Assembly: GCF_001078595.1 (NCBI RefSeq)
Contig: NZ_LFTY01000002.1
Location: 2,847,773 to 2,911,772 of the forward strand
DNA: 64,000 bases
From: Candidatus Rhodobacter oscarellae
GTDB lineage: Bacteria; Pseudomonadota; Alphaproteobacteria; Rhodobacterales; Rhodobacteraceae
Direction of reading: 5' to 3'
A program made the position numbers and the translations under genes. This document shows, piece by piece, positions 44,294-53,334 of this stretch (its first letter is position 1; every line of letters begins with the position of its first letter). The notes below the pieces were generated by a model. The model searched no databases and had not been told where the DNA came from. It worked only from the letters and a program-made list of their open reading frames with translations.

Positions 44294-44758
44294 CTAGGCG
44301 GCCTCTGACGTCGTCGCCTCGGTCAGGACGGCGTGCAACGTCGCCGCGTCCGCCGAACTGCGCAGCTTGGCGCAGACATTCGCATCCCGCAGCGTGCGCG
44401 ACACCAGGGCCAGGGCCTTGAGGTGCTCGACGCCGGTATCGGGCGGCGCGAACAGGGCGAATACCAGGTCAACCGGCTGGCGGTCCACGCTATCAAAGTC
44501 GATGGGCTTTTCCAGGCGCAGGAAGACGCCAATCACGCTCTCAAGGCCCTGCAGGCGCGCATGCGGCAGCGCGATGCCTTTGCCGACGCCGGTGGGACCA
44601 AGCGCCTCGCGCTCGAGCAGGGCCTCGACCGCGATGTCGGCCTCTAGATTGTAGGTTGCTGCCGTAAGCTCGCCAACTTCTTGAAGCAGGCGCTTTTTGC
44701 TGGAGACCGCGCTGATCGACCGAATGGCCTCAGCGCTCAGAATAGACGAAAGCTCCAT
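44294..44758 (-). CDS. ptsN: PTS IIA-like nitrogen regulatory protein
   Basis: A 154-residue EIIA-Ntr protein: phosphohistidine in GKGIALPHARLQGLESVIGV, with DLVFALFAPPD and HLKALALVSRTLRD. It takes phosphate from the PTS-Ntr relay and regulates potassium and nitrogen functions. It is downstream of hpf on the same strand, as in many proteobacteria. Confidence 0.93.
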   Translation of the reverse strand: MELSSILSAEAIRSISAVSSKKRLLQEVGELTAATYNLEADIAVEALLEREALGPTGVGKGIALPHARLQGLESVIGVFLRLEKPIDFDSVDRQPVDLVFALFAPPDTGVEHLKALALVSRTLRDANVCAKLRSSADAATLHAVLTEATTSEAA

Positions 44759-44815
44759 TAAGCTCGTTTTCCTCGTTTCGCCGGCGTGGCCACGGGGCGC
44801 GGCCGGCGATCTAAA

Positions 44816-45385
44816 TCAATGTCCAGGGTCAATCCAGCCGATGTTGCCATCCTCACGATGGTAGACAACATTCAAGCGGTCATCGCCCTCTTTACGAAAC
44901 ACCAGTACCGGAGCGCCCGCGAGTTCCATCTGCATTACCGCCTCTCCGACCGACAGCGACGGGATCTTAGTCTCCATCTCTGCCACGATCATCGGCTGTA
45001 ATGTGTCCGGCTCTGGCTCTTGCTCTTCCTTGCGTGCGGCGAGGATATAGGTGCTACCGCCAGAGAGTGCAACCGGGGTCTCGCGCACGCGATGGTGGTC
45101 CTTTAGCCGCCTCTTGTAGCGCCGTAGTTGCTTGTCGACTTTCTCGACCGCATTGTCCAAAGCGCTATAGATTTCAGAGTCTTGGCCCCGCGCGTTCACC
45201 GTCAAGCCAGTCGATAGATGCACCACAACCTCGCAGGCATACACGTGCCCGTTGCGCGAGTAGGTTGCCGTGACGTCGGTTGGGCGACCTGGGTATTTCT
45301 CCAGCGTCGCATCCAGCTGCACGCGCGTTCGCTCCTGCAGTGATTCGCCGATATCTATCTGCTTGCCGGTGATCTGGTAGTGCAT
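44816..45385 (-). CDS. hpf: Ribosome hibernation promoting factor, long form
   Basis: A 189-residue long HPF. The N-terminal part (MHYQITGKQIDIGESLQERT, EVVVHLSTGLTVNARGQDSE, ALDNAVEKVDKQLRRYKRRL) binds the 30S subunit; the C-terminal S30AE-C domain (PVLVFRKEGDDRLNVVYHRE) dimerises 70S ribosomes. ATG 45385 has AAGGAG; a CDS start at 45400 is possible but less good. Confidence 0.93.
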   Translation of the reverse strand: MHYQITGKQIDIGESLQERTRVQLDATLEKYPGRPTDVTATYSRNGHVYACEVVVHLSTGLTVNARGQDSEIYSALDNAVEKVDKQLRRYKRRLKDHHRVRETPVALSGGSTYILAARKEEQEPEPDTLQPMIVAEMETKIPSLSVGEAVMQMELAGAPVLVFRKEGDDRLNVVYHREDGNIGWIDPGH

Positions 45386-45632
45386 CGAGGCTCCTTTCAC
45401 GAAGACACAAAGAAAATACAGAAATCCCTACAGATCGCCTGCGAATCTGCGTCGCCAGCGGTCATGCCCTGGCGGGATTGATAACGGGTAAAAGCTGGAC
45501 GGCGCGGGCGCGCCAAGTACTTGCATCAGCATTGCCCCCATTTGGCGGCATCAAGGGGCGTTCTGTCAACAGCTAGGCGCGGGGTTGCGCGGTCACGTCG
45601 CGCCACGTTCGCGTGTGACCGGCCCGCGCCGG
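45386..45632. other. Intergenic region between lptB and hpf
   Basis: About 245 bases with no gene. Many relatives have rpoN here; it is absent in this genome, so either rpoN lies elsewhere or it has been lost from this locus. Confidence 0.5.
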
Positions 45633-46394
45633 TCAGGAGATGCGGAACGTCTCGCCCAGGTAAACGCGGCGCACGTTCTCGTCCTCGATCACCTGCTCGG
45701 TCGTGCCGCTCATCAGGACCTGGCCGTCATGCAGGATATAGGCGCGGTCCACGATCTCGAGCGTCTCGCGCACATTATGGTCGGTGATCAGAACGCCGAT
45801 GCCGCGGTTCTTGAGGTCCGCCACCAGCGCGCGGATCTCGCCCACGGCGATCGGGTCCACCCCCGCGAAGGGCTCGTCCAGAAGCAGGTATTTCGGGTCC
45901 GCGGCCAGGCAGCGCGCGATCTCGACACGCCGCCGCTCGCCGCCCGAAAGCGACAGGGCCGAGGCGCGCCGCAGGTGGCTGATGGAGAACTCGCTGAGCA
46001 GCTCCTCCAGCCGCTCGCGCCGCCGGACCTTGTTGGGCACCGAGATCTCGAGGATCGCAGAGATGTTCTCTTCGACGCTGAGCCCGCGGAAGATCGAGAC
46101 CTCCTGCGGCAGATAGCCGATGCCCAGCTTGGCGCGGCGATACATCGGCAGGAACGTCGCGTCCTTGCCGTCGATCAGGACCTGCCCGCCCTCGGGGCTG
46201 ACAAGCCCGGCCACCGCGTAGAAGGTCGTCGTCTTGCCCGAGCCGTTCGGCCCAAGCAGGGCCACGACCTCGCCCCGCCCAAGGTCAAGCGACACGTCGC
46301 GGATCACCGTCTTCTTGCGGTAGCTCTTGCGGATGTTGAAGACCCGCAGGCCGGACTGGCTTTGGGTCAGCGTGAGGCGTGGTTCGATTTCCAT
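45633..46394 (-). CDS. lptB: LPS export ABC transporter ATPase LptB
   Basis: A 253-residue ATPase of the LPS transport bridge. Walker [14 protein letters not shown], signature [15 protein letters not shown], Walker [17 protein letters not shown]. Together with LptFG it extracts LPS from the inner membrane. Encoded immediately after lptA on the same strand. Confidence 0.96.
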   Translation of the reverse strand: MEIEPRLTLTQSQSGLRVFNIRKSYRKKTVIRDVSLDLGRGEVVALLGPNGSGKTTTFYAVAGLVSPEGGQVLIDGKDATFLPMYRRAKLGIGYLPQEVSIFRGLSVEENISAILEISVPNKVRRRERLEELLSEFSISHLRRASALSLSGGERRRVEIARCLAADPKYLLLDEPFAGVDPIAVGEIRALVADLKNRGIGVLITDHNVRETLEIVDRAYILHDGQVLMSGTTEQVIEDENVRRVYLGETFRIS

Positions 46395-46408
46395 CTGCGA
46401 CCGCCCCC

Positions 46409-46912
46409 CTATTGCAGCACGGTCTTGACGTCGCCTTCCAAGAGGCCGTCGCCGGTGTCGAGATCATAGGTCAGCTGATTGGACGAAATCGCGGTCGCCC
46501 CCTGGGTCACCAACACGTCGCCCAGCATCACGATCTTCTCGACTGCCAATGTGTAGACCGCGCGATCCGACTCGGCCGTTTCCTCTGGCGAGGCCAGGGT
46601 CACGCCGCCGAACATGCGCACGATCTTGATCTCGTCCTTACCGTTCTCGTCGGGCCCGTACTCGACCACCATACGCGCGCAGGTCATCGTCAGCTCGCCC
46701 TGGCGCACCAGCACGTTGCCCTCGAAGACCGCGACGCTTTCCTCCTGGTCGATGGACAGCTCTTCGGATGTGATCTCCATCGGGCTGTCGCTGTTATGGT
46801 TCTGCAGCCCCATCGAAACAGCGGTGGTCTGCGCCATGGCGCCCGCCGCGCCGAGCGCCCCAGAAAGAAACAGCCCCAGCACAATCGCCGGAAGGGATTT
46901 TGAAAACGTCAT
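46409..46912 (-). CDS. lptA: LPS export periplasmic protein LptA
   Basis: A 167-residue OstA-like protein with signal peptide ([20 protein letters not shown]) and the beta-jellyroll OstA fold ([41 protein letters not shown]). Part of the periplasmic LPS bridge. It follows lptC by 9 bases. Confidence 0.93.
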   Translation of the reverse strand: MTFSKSLPAIVLGLFLSGALGAAGAMAQTTAVSMGLQNHNSDSPMEITSEELSIDQEESVAVFEGNVLVRQGELTMTCARMVVEYGPDENGKDEIKIVRMFGGVTLASPEETAESDRAVYTLAVEKIVMLGDVLVTQGATAISSNQLTYDLDTGDGLLEGDVKTVLQ

Positions 46913-46921
46913 ACCAGATCC

Positions 46922-47530
46922 TTATCTTCCTGGCCGATATACCAGCTTTACGTCGCCTTTGAAAACCAACACATAGTGCGAAGCCTCATCATTTTGAGGT
47001 TTAAGCTCGAAACTATTTGCAACCAGCTCTCCCAGCCCGCCGGTGACGGTCGTCACGCTGTCAGAGCGCACCGAGGTTCGGTCCAGCCTTACATCTAAGC
47101 TCCCGGTCTGCATCTCGAGACCGCTGGTGGTGCGGATGCGCACCCTGTCGCGCAAGCTGGCAAGCCCGGCCGCATAGTCCAGCTGCATGTGATCCGCCTG
47201 GATGTCGATCACCTCGCCATTTGGCAGGGCCACCTCGGCATCCACGGTCTCTCCGCTGATCCGATTGGCGTCATCCGGCGCCGGAGAGGCGGATTGCGCG
47301 GCCAGCGACACCGAGGCGCCCTCGGAGGTCATGCCGCTATATTTGGGCTTTCCGATCCGCTGCTCGCGCGCGATCTCGTCCACGTCCACATCGGCGAAGG
47401 GAAGCTGCTGCGCCGGGTCCACGGTGCGCGCCACCAGGAACAGCGTCGACAACAGCCCCAGCGCGGCGAGCGGCAGCACCACCTTGAGCCACGCCACCAG
47501 GCGGGAATAGCTGTTGTCATCGAAAACCAT
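46922..47530 (-). CDS. lptC: LPS export protein LptC
   Basis: A 202-residue protein with one N-terminal transmembrane helix (LVAWLKVVLPLAALGLLSTL) and a LptC beta-jellyroll (VIDIQADHMQLDYAAGLASL, RDRVRIRTTSGLEMQTGSLD). It connects LptBFG to LptA. First of the lptCAB group. Confidence 0.9.
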   Translation of the reverse strand: MVFDDNSYSRLVAWLKVVLPLAALGLLSTLFLVARTVDPAQQLPFADVDVDEIAREQRIGKPKYSGMTSEGASVSLAAQSASPAPDDANRISGETVDAEVALPNGEVIDIQADHMQLDYAAGLASLRDRVRIRTTSGLEMQTGSLDVRLDRTSVRSDSVTTVTGGLGELVANSFELKPQNDEASHYVLVFKGDVKLVYRPGR

Positions 47531-47641
47531 GCGCTCGGACCCGTTCTGGGCTTATTGTTCTGCCTTACTTATATCGGGAACGGGGGTGGCTTCGGCAAGC
47601 CCGCAGATGCGCGGCGGCGTGCGATTGCCGATGGGCGGGGT

Positions 47642-47667
47642 GGATCGCCGAGGGCCCCCGGCGATCC
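47642..47667 (-). terminator. Hairpin after the polyamine ABC binding protein gene
   Basis: GGATCGCCG and CGGCGATCC form a perfect 9-base stem with an 8-base loop, 9 bases after the stop of the binding protein gene on the minus strand. Position fits termination of the pot-like operon before lptC. Confidence 0.65.
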
Positions 47668-47675
47668 TGAAGCGC

Positions 47676-48704
47676 TTATTTCTTAAGGTTCGTCCAGATC
47701 TGGTCGTAGACCACCTGCACCTCTTCCGAGCAGACCTGCACGAAAACGCCCGGCCCCGCATCGGCGGGCGGGTTGCTTTCGCGCTGGGTGGCCAAGTCGC
47801 CCTCGAGCAGATCCGAGACGCCCTCGACCCCCGCCGAATATTGCGCAAAGTTCGTCACCGCGGCGATGTTCTCGGGCTCCAGCAGGAAGTCCATGAACTT
47901 GATCGCGCTGTCGCGGTTCGGTGCGTCCTTCAGCAGCACCACGCTGTCCATCCAAACCACGTAGCCCTCTTTCGGGTAGGCGTATTCGATATTCGCGCCC
48001 TCGTTGCGCGCCTTGGCGCCAAATCCGTTCCAGATCTGGCTGACCGCGGCATCGCCGCTGACCAGGATGTCCTTGGAGTTGTCCGAGTTGAACGAGGCCC
48101 AATGCGCCTTGGCGCCCTGCAGCATGTCGTTGAGCGCCTTGAGCTGCTCGCGATCCGTCGAGCATTGCGGGATGCCGAGATGGATCGAGGCCATCGCCAG
48201 AACCTCGCCCTGGCTGTCGAGCATGTTGATCTTGCCGGAAAGCTCCGCAGGCGGGTTGAACAGGATATCGGTCGTGTTGATCTCGCCCTGATAGACGTCG
48301 CGGTTCACCGAGAAGCTGGTCGAGCCCCACTGATAGGGGATCGAATGCTTGCGGCCCGGGTCAAAGCTGGGGTCGGCCCAGGCGGCCTGCATGTTGCCCG
48401 CATTGGCCAACTCGCCCTCGGCGATCTCGCCCAGCATGCCCCCGCCGATCATGATGTCGACCATGTAGTCGCTGGGCACCGCAACGTCATAGGTCCCCAT
48501 ACCGCCGGCCTTCAGCGCGGCCAGCATCGATTCGTTGCTGTCATAGGTGTCCATGGTGACGTTGATGCCGGTCTCGGCGGTGAACTTTTCCAGCAGGTCC
48601 TGCGGGATGTATTCGAACCAGTGATAGATCACCAACTCGCCTTCAGCCATCGCGCCCGTGGCGGAAACCGCGAACGCAGCCGCCGTCGTCATTAGTCGTT
48701 TCAT
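47676..48704 (-). CDS. Polyamine-type ABC transporter substrate-binding protein (PotD/PotF-like)
   Basis: A 342-residue periplasmic protein with signal peptide MKRLMTTAAAFAVSATGAMA. Family blocks include LVIYHWFEYIPQDLLEKFTA, YDVAVPSDYMVDIMIGGGML, AIKFMDFLLEPENIAAVTNF. Asp/Glu-rich pocket residues are typical for spermidine/putrescine binding. Third gene of a leftward operon with two permeases. Confidence 0.9.
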   Translation of the reverse strand: MKRLMTTAAAFAVSATGAMAEGELVIYHWFEYIPQDLLEKFTAETGINVTMDTYDSNESMLAALKAGGMGTYDVAVPSDYMVDIMIGGGMLGEIAEGELANAGNMQAAWADPSFDPGRKHSIPYQWGSTSFSVNRDVYQGEINTTDILFNPPAELSGKINMLDSQGEVLAMASIHLGIPQCSTDREQLKALNDMLQGAKAHWASFNSDNSKDILVSGDAAVSQIWNGFGAKARNEGANIEYAYPKEGYVVWMDSVVLLKDAPNRDSAIKFMDFLLEPENIAAVTNFAQYSAGVEGVSDLLEGDLATQRESNPPADAGPGVFVQVCSEEVQVVYDQIWTNLKK

Positions 48705-48722
48705 TTGTATTCTCCCAGTTGG

Positions 48723-49529
48723 TTAGTCTGTTTTGTCTGATTTACTCACAAAGTAGCTGAGCGTGACGATCACGATAGAGACCACCAGGAGCATCGTCGA
48801 GATCGCCATGATGTTGGGCTTTATGCCCTGCTTGACCGCGCCGAAGATCGCCGTGGGCAGCGTTTCCACCCCCCCGCCCTTCAAGAAATTGGTGATGATG
48901 AAGTCGTCCAGCGAGATAATGAACGCCAATAGGAAGCCCGAGATGATCCCCGGCATCATCAGCGGCAAGAGGATCCGCCGGAAGGCCTGCACGCGGGTGG
49001 CATAAAGGTCCAACGCGGCCTCCTCGAAGGCCGGGCCGATCCCCTGCATCCGCGCCGCGATGGGCATATAGGCGAAGGGGATGCAAAAGGCCGTATGCGC
49101 CAGCAGTATCGTCATATAGCCGCGCGTGAACCCGATGGCCGAGAAGAAGATCAGCGTGGCCACCGCGGTCACGATCTCTGGCACCATCAGCGGCAGGCTG
49201 ATCAGGCCGAAGCTGAGCGTGCGCAGCCGGTAGCGCCCGCCGCGCACAATCGCCGTGGCCGCCGAGGTCGCGATCGCCGTCGCCACGGTCGCCGCCATGA
49301 TCGCGATGGTGAAGCTGTTCCAAGCCGCCTTCTTGAACGTGGCCGATTCCGGCCCGGTGAAGACATCGGCGTACCAGCGCAGGCTGAGCCCCTCCCAGAT
49401 CGTGATCGATTGCGAGGCGTTGAAGGAATAGACCGTCACCACCAGCAGCGGCGCGTAAAGGATCACCAGGCAGAGCGCCGTCAGCGCGCCAAAGCCCGGA
49501 TAGGCGCGTATGTCGAAGCCCCGCCTCAT
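48723..49529 (-). CDS. Polyamine-type ABC permease (PotC/PotI-like)
   Basis: A 268-residue inner-membrane permease with six hydrophobic segments and the EAA loop ([25 protein letters not shown]). Start [13 protein letters not shown] at 49529 overlaps the stop of the upstream permease by 4 bases. Forms the translocation pore with the PotB-like protein. Confidence 0.9.
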   Translation of the reverse strand: MRRGFDIRAYPGFGALTALCLVILYAPLLVVTVYSFNASQSITIWEGLSLRWYADVFTGPESATFKKAAWNSFTIAIMAATVATAIATSAATAIVRGGRYRLRTLSFGLISLPLMVPEIVTAVATLIFFSAIGFTRGYMTILLAHTAFCIPFAYMPIAARMQGIGPAFEEAALDLYATRVQAFRRILLPLMMPGIISGFLLAFIISLDDFIITNFLKGGGVETLPTAIFGAVKQGIKPNIMAISTMLLVVSIVIVTLSYFVSKSDKTD

Positions 49530-50446
49530 GCCGAGGACCTTTGCGATTGCCGCGCCGATATCAGCAGGATTACCAGCACCATCGACAGCAGGATCATCGC
49601 CGCCGCCGCCCCGAAGGGCCAGTTGCCCGCGCTGCCCTTGAACTGCTCCTCGATCAACGAGCCGATCATGAAATTCTTGGCCCCGCCCAGCAGGTCCGGC
49701 GCCAGGAACGCCCCCAGCGAGGGCACGAAGACCAGAATGCAGCCCGCGATCACACCCGGCCGCACCGCGGGCAGGACCACGCGGCGCAGAGTCACCCATT
49801 TGGAGGCATAAAGATCGGCGGCGGCCTCGCTGAGGCGGAAGTCAAAGCGCTCCACCGCGGCATAGATCGGCAGCACCATGAAGGGCAGGTAGCTGTAGAA
49901 CAGCCCGATCTGCACCGCGAGATTGGTGTTGATGATCGTGATCGGCTCGGCGATCACCCCCATCCCGATCAGCGCGTCATTCATCGGGCCGTTGTCGCGC
50001 AAGAGGAACTTCATCGACACCGTCCGGATCAGCAGGTTCACCCAATAGGGCACCGTGATCAGGAACACCCAAAGCGGGCGCGACCGTTCCGGTCGCGTTG
50101 CTATGAAGAACGCCGTTGGGAAGCCGATTAGCAACGCCAGCAGCGTTGCCGCCCCCGCCTGCCAGATCGAGCGCCAGAAGATCGTGATATAGGTCCACTC
50201 GATCGAGCAGGGCTCGTCGCCAAAGAGCCCCCGGTCGCAGAAGAACTGATCATAGGCGGCCAGCGAGAACTCCCAGATCACGCCGCCGCGGAACTCCTTG
50301 GTCAGGAAGGAATAGACCAGCATGATCCCGATGGGGGCCAGCACCAGGATGCACAGGACCAGCCAGGACGGCAGCAGCAGCCAGTTTCGCACGCCCGCAT
50401 AGGTCTCGGCCCGCGCGGCGCCGCCGGTGGTCGCGCCCCCGGCCAT
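49526..50446 (-). CDS. Polyamine-type ABC permease (PotB/PotH-like)
   Basis: A 306-residue permease with six predicted helices and the EAA motif ([26 protein letters not shown]). First gene of the three-gene operon. No ATPase gene (PotA) occurs on either side, so it must be supplied from elsewhere in the genome. Confidence 0.9.
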   Translation of the reverse strand: MAGGATTGGAARAETYAGVRNWLLLPSWLVLCILVLAPIGIMLVYSFLTKEFRGGVIWEFSLAAYDQFFCDRGLFGDEPCSIEWTYITIFWRSIWQAGAATLLALLIGFPTAFFIATRPERSRPLWVFLITVPYWVNLLIRTVSMKFLLRDNGPMNDALIGMGVIAEPITIINTNLAVQIGLFYSYLPFMVLPIYAAVERFDFRLSEAAADLYASKWVTLRRVVLPAVRPGVIAGCILVFVPSLGAFLAPDLLGGAKNFMIGSLIEEQFKGSAGNWPFGAAAAMILLSMVLVILLISARQSQRSSA

Positions 50447-50662
50447 TAAAAGCTCTTTCTTGCCACGTCGTTCACGCAGTGCCCCCTAGGATATTCCACG
50501 GCAGCTTACGCATTCCAGACCGCAAGGAAAGCTTATGATGTGCAGCAGAGCGGCAAAATTCGAAAAACCCTATCATTGGCTTCGAAAAAGTCTACGCTAA
50601 GCCATATGGCCTAGGGATTAGGCACTGGCTAATCTGCGCGCAGCACCCATGGGAGGCCCAAC
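50447..50662. other. Divergent promoter region
   Basis: 216 bases between the pot-like operon and the HpaB-like gene. Contains AT-rich sequence (50540-50600) with likely promoters in both directions. Best place for binding of the LysR-type regulator encoded at 56936-57913, but no site was recognised. Confidence 0.4.
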
Positions 50663-52204
50663 ATGATCCGCACCGGCGATCAATACCGCGACAGCATCCG
50701 CGGCACGCGCGACGTCTATATGAATGGCGAGAAGGTGACGGACGTCACCGCCCACCCGGCGTTCAAGCCCTTGGTGGATATCCGCGCCCGCATCTACGAC
50801 ATGCAGCACGAGGCCGAGCACGCGCCGGTGATGACCGTGCGCGACGGCGACGAGGTCAACGCCATCGGCAACGCCCTGCCCTACACCCAGGACGACTGGT
50901 GGGCCAAGCGCCGCGCCACCGACCACATGATGAACGAGATCGGCGGGGTGGTCACCCGCGTGGGCGACGAGACCGTGGGCGAGATGTGGTCTCTGTTTGA
51001 CGGCCAAGACGTGCTGAACGAGGTCGATCCGCAGTTTTCGGCCAATATAGAGACGCATATCCATCAGGTGCTGCAGGGCGACCCCTTCCATGTCTCGGCC
51101 AATACCGACCCCAAGGGGGATCGGTCGAAGGCGCCGCAGGACCAAGACCCAGACATGCTGTTGCATGTGGTCAAAGAGACCGACGCGGGCATCGTGGTGC
51201 GCGGCGCCAAGTACGAGACCGCCGCCGCCTATGCCAATCAGGCTTTCACCAAGCCCACGATTGCGAATTGGGGGAACGAGGCGCTGAGCGATTACGCGGT
51301 GGGGTTCATCTGCGATCTGAACTCGCCGGGGATGAAGTTCATCTGCCGCGCCGGTTTTGCGGGCGCGCGCGGCGGCTGCCCGCGCTCGGACGCGCGGGAC
51401 TATCCGTTGGCGAGCCGGTTCGACGAGGTCGACACGCTGGTGATCTTCGACAACGTGCTGATCCCCTGGGAGAACGTGCTGTTCTACCGCCACACCAAAG
51501 CGGCGACGTTCATCCGGGCGACCCTGCATCGGTATTCGGCCTTCGCCTATGTGCAGCGCACCCTGAAACAGGCCGACCAGATGATCGGCACCGCGCTGTT
51601 CAACGCCCGCCAGACCGGATTGGACAAGCAGCCCGCCGTGCAGGAAAAGCTGTCGACCCTGGCGGTCTGGCGCGAGGGGATCAACGCGCATCTAACGGCC
51701 GCGATTGCGCTGGCCGAGAAGTCCCCCGCGGGGCTTTTAATGCCTAATCAGAGCCTGTTGATGACCGGTCGGGTCCACGCGATCAGCAATCTGCCAGAGA
51801 TGGTGCATCTGGCGCGCGAGCTCTGCGGCGGGCAGATCTGTGTGACGCCGAACGTCGCCGAGTTCGAGGCCCCGGACACCAAGCCCTGGATGGATAAGTT
51901 CTATTCCATCAACGAGGATTGGGTGGCCGAGGATCGCCGCAAGCTCTTGGCTTATGGCCGCGACCTTTTGAACAGTGACTATGCGGGGCACCGGCTGACC
52001 TTTCAGCTTTTCGCCCAGTCGCCGCCCTTTGCGCATCTGGCCGCCGTCTACCGCAACTTTGACTTCGACGGGCCGATGGCCTTCGTCAAGGAGGGCGCGA
52101 ACCTGTCGGACCGCGTCACCGGCGGCAAGGACCTCGCCTTGGGCGATGGTGCTATCAATACGTGGTTTTCAGGCGCTGTAGAGACGAAAGAGGCCGCTGA
52201 ATGA
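50663..52204 (+). CDS. Reduced-flavin-dependent monooxygenase, 4-hydroxyphenylacetate 3-hydroxylase (HpaB) family
   Basis: A 513-residue enzyme of the HpaB family, which uses FADH2 or FMNH2 and oxygen to hydroxylate aromatic or heteroaromatic rings. Family regions are TGDQYRDSIRGTRDVYMNGE, GFICDLNSPGMKFICRAGFA, LVIFDNVLIPWENVLFYRHT and VVKETDAGIVVRGAKYETAA. It needs a flavin reductase; the fusion protein at 53331-54494 provides one. The stop overlaps the next gene start (ATGA). Substrate unknown. Confidence 0.9.
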   Translation: MIRTGDQYRDSIRGTRDVYMNGEKVTDVTAHPAFKPLVDIRARIYDMQHEAEHAPVMTVRDGDEVNAIGNALPYTQDDWWAKRRATDHMMNEIGGVVTRVGDETVGEMWSLFDGQDVLNEVDPQFSANIETHIHQVLQGDPFHVSANTDPKGDRSKAPQDQDPDMLLHVVKETDAGIVVRGAKYETAAAYANQAFTKPTIANWGNEALSDYAVGFICDLNSPGMKFICRAGFAGARGGCPRSDARDYPLASRFDEVDTLVIFDNVLIPWENVLFYRHTKAATFIRATLHRYSAFAYVQRTLKQADQMIGTALFNARQTGLDKQPAVQEKLSTLAVWREGINAHLTAAIALAEKSPAGLLMPNQSLLMTGRVHAISNLPEMVHLARELCGGQICVTPNVAEFEAPDTKPWMDKFYSINEDWVAEDRRKLLAYGRDLLNSDYAGHRLTFQLFAQSPPFAHLAAVYRNFDFDGPMAFVKEGANLSDRVTGGKDLALGDGAINTWFSGAVETKEAAE

Positions 52205-53334
52205 AGGATTTTGTCGATCCGGTCGAGGCCCTGCGCCAGAACACGGCGGTGCCCTTCGAGCGCGCCAAGGCGATGCCGCCGGAGGTCTACACCACGGATG
52301 CGTTCATGCAGGAGGAGCTGCGCCATATCTTCGCGCAGGACTGGTACTGCGTCGGGCGGGCCAGCGCGCTGGCCAAGCCGGGCGACTACACCACGGCGAA
52401 GCTCGCCGGCCAGCCAATCCTGGTGATCCGGGCCGAGGACGGGCTGCGCGCGATGTCCAACGTCTGCCTGCATCGCATGTCGACCCTGCTGCATGGGCGC
52501 GGCAACACCAAGACCATCGTCTGCCCCTATCACGCCTGGACATATGCCACCGACGGGCGGCTGCGCGGCGCCCCCGCGATGGGGCTGAACGAGGATTTCG
52601 ACAGGGGCGATTACTGCCTGCCCGCGGTGCGCTGCGAGGAGTGGCTCGGTTGGGTCTTTGTGACGCTGAACCCCGAAGCGCGCCCCGTGGCCGAGGAGCT
52701 GTCTGGCGTGGCAAAGCTGGTCAGCGGCTATGACATGACCAACTACACCGAGACCTTCTATGAAGAACATGTCTGGGACACGAATTGGAAGGTCTTGGCC
52801 GAGAACTTCATGGAGAGCTACCATCTGCCGGTCTGCCACGCGGCGACGGTGGGGGGGCTTAGCCGCTTGGAGGACATGATCTGCCCGCCCGGGCTGCCCG
52901 CATTCAACTACCACACGATCCTAAAGGACGACACGCTGCGCATCGCTTTGGCGCATCCGTCGAATGACCGGTTGCAGGGCGAGGAGCGGCGCACGACTTT
53001 CCTCTTGGCGATCTATCCCAGCCTGCTGATCACGCTGACGCCGGGGTATTTCTGGTACCTCTCATTGCATCCTGTGGCGCCGGGCCAAGTGCATATCCGA
53101 TACGGCGGCGGCATGTCGGATGACTATGCCCAGGATCCCGACGCGCAGCAGAATTTCGTCGATCTCAAGGACCTGCTGGACCGGGTGAATATCGAGGATC
53201 GGGGTTGCACAGAGAAGGTTTATGCCGGTTTGTGCTCGGACGCGGCGACGCCTGGGCACCTGAGCCACCTGGAGCGGCCGAACTACGATTTCGCGCAGTA
53301 TCTGATGCGGCGGATCGAGGCTGGATGCGCATGA
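52201..53334 (+). CDS. Rieske non-haem iron oxygenase, alpha-subunit type
   Basis: A 377-residue oxygenase. Rieske [2Fe-2S] ligands: C89 and H91 (NVCLHRMS), C108 and H111 (VCPYHAWTY). Mononuclear iron ligands: H206 and H211 in ENFMESYHLPVCH, with a downstream Asp. The style is close to carnitine, betaine and stachydrine-type oxygenases that demethylate or cleave quaternary amines, rather than to large aromatic dihydroxylating enzymes. No beta subunit or ferredoxin reductase gene is next to it, so the electron donor is unclear. Coupled by overlap on both sides. Confidence 0.9.
   Translation: MKDFVDPVEALRQNTAVPFERAKAMPPEVYTTDAFMQEELRHIFAQDWYCVGRASALAKPGDYTTAKLAGQPILVIRAEDGLRAMSNVCLHRMSTLLHGRGNTKTIVCPYHAWTYATDGRLRGAPAMGLNEDFDRGDYCLPAVRCEEWLGWVFVTLNPEARPVAEELSGVAKLVSGYDMTNYTETFYEEHVWDTNWKVLAENFMESYHLPVCHAATVGGLSRLEDMICPPGLPAFNYHTILKDDTLRIALAHPSNDRLQGEERRTTFLLAIYPSLLITLTPGYFWYLSLHPVAPGQVHIRYGGGMSDDYAQDPDAQQNFVDLKDLLDRVNIEDRGCTEKVYAGLCSDAATPGHLSHLERPNYDFAQYLMRRIEAGCA

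Noticed and set aside
45585-46469. 294-codon frame opposite lptB
   Set aside because: Antisense shadow of the conserved ATPase gene.
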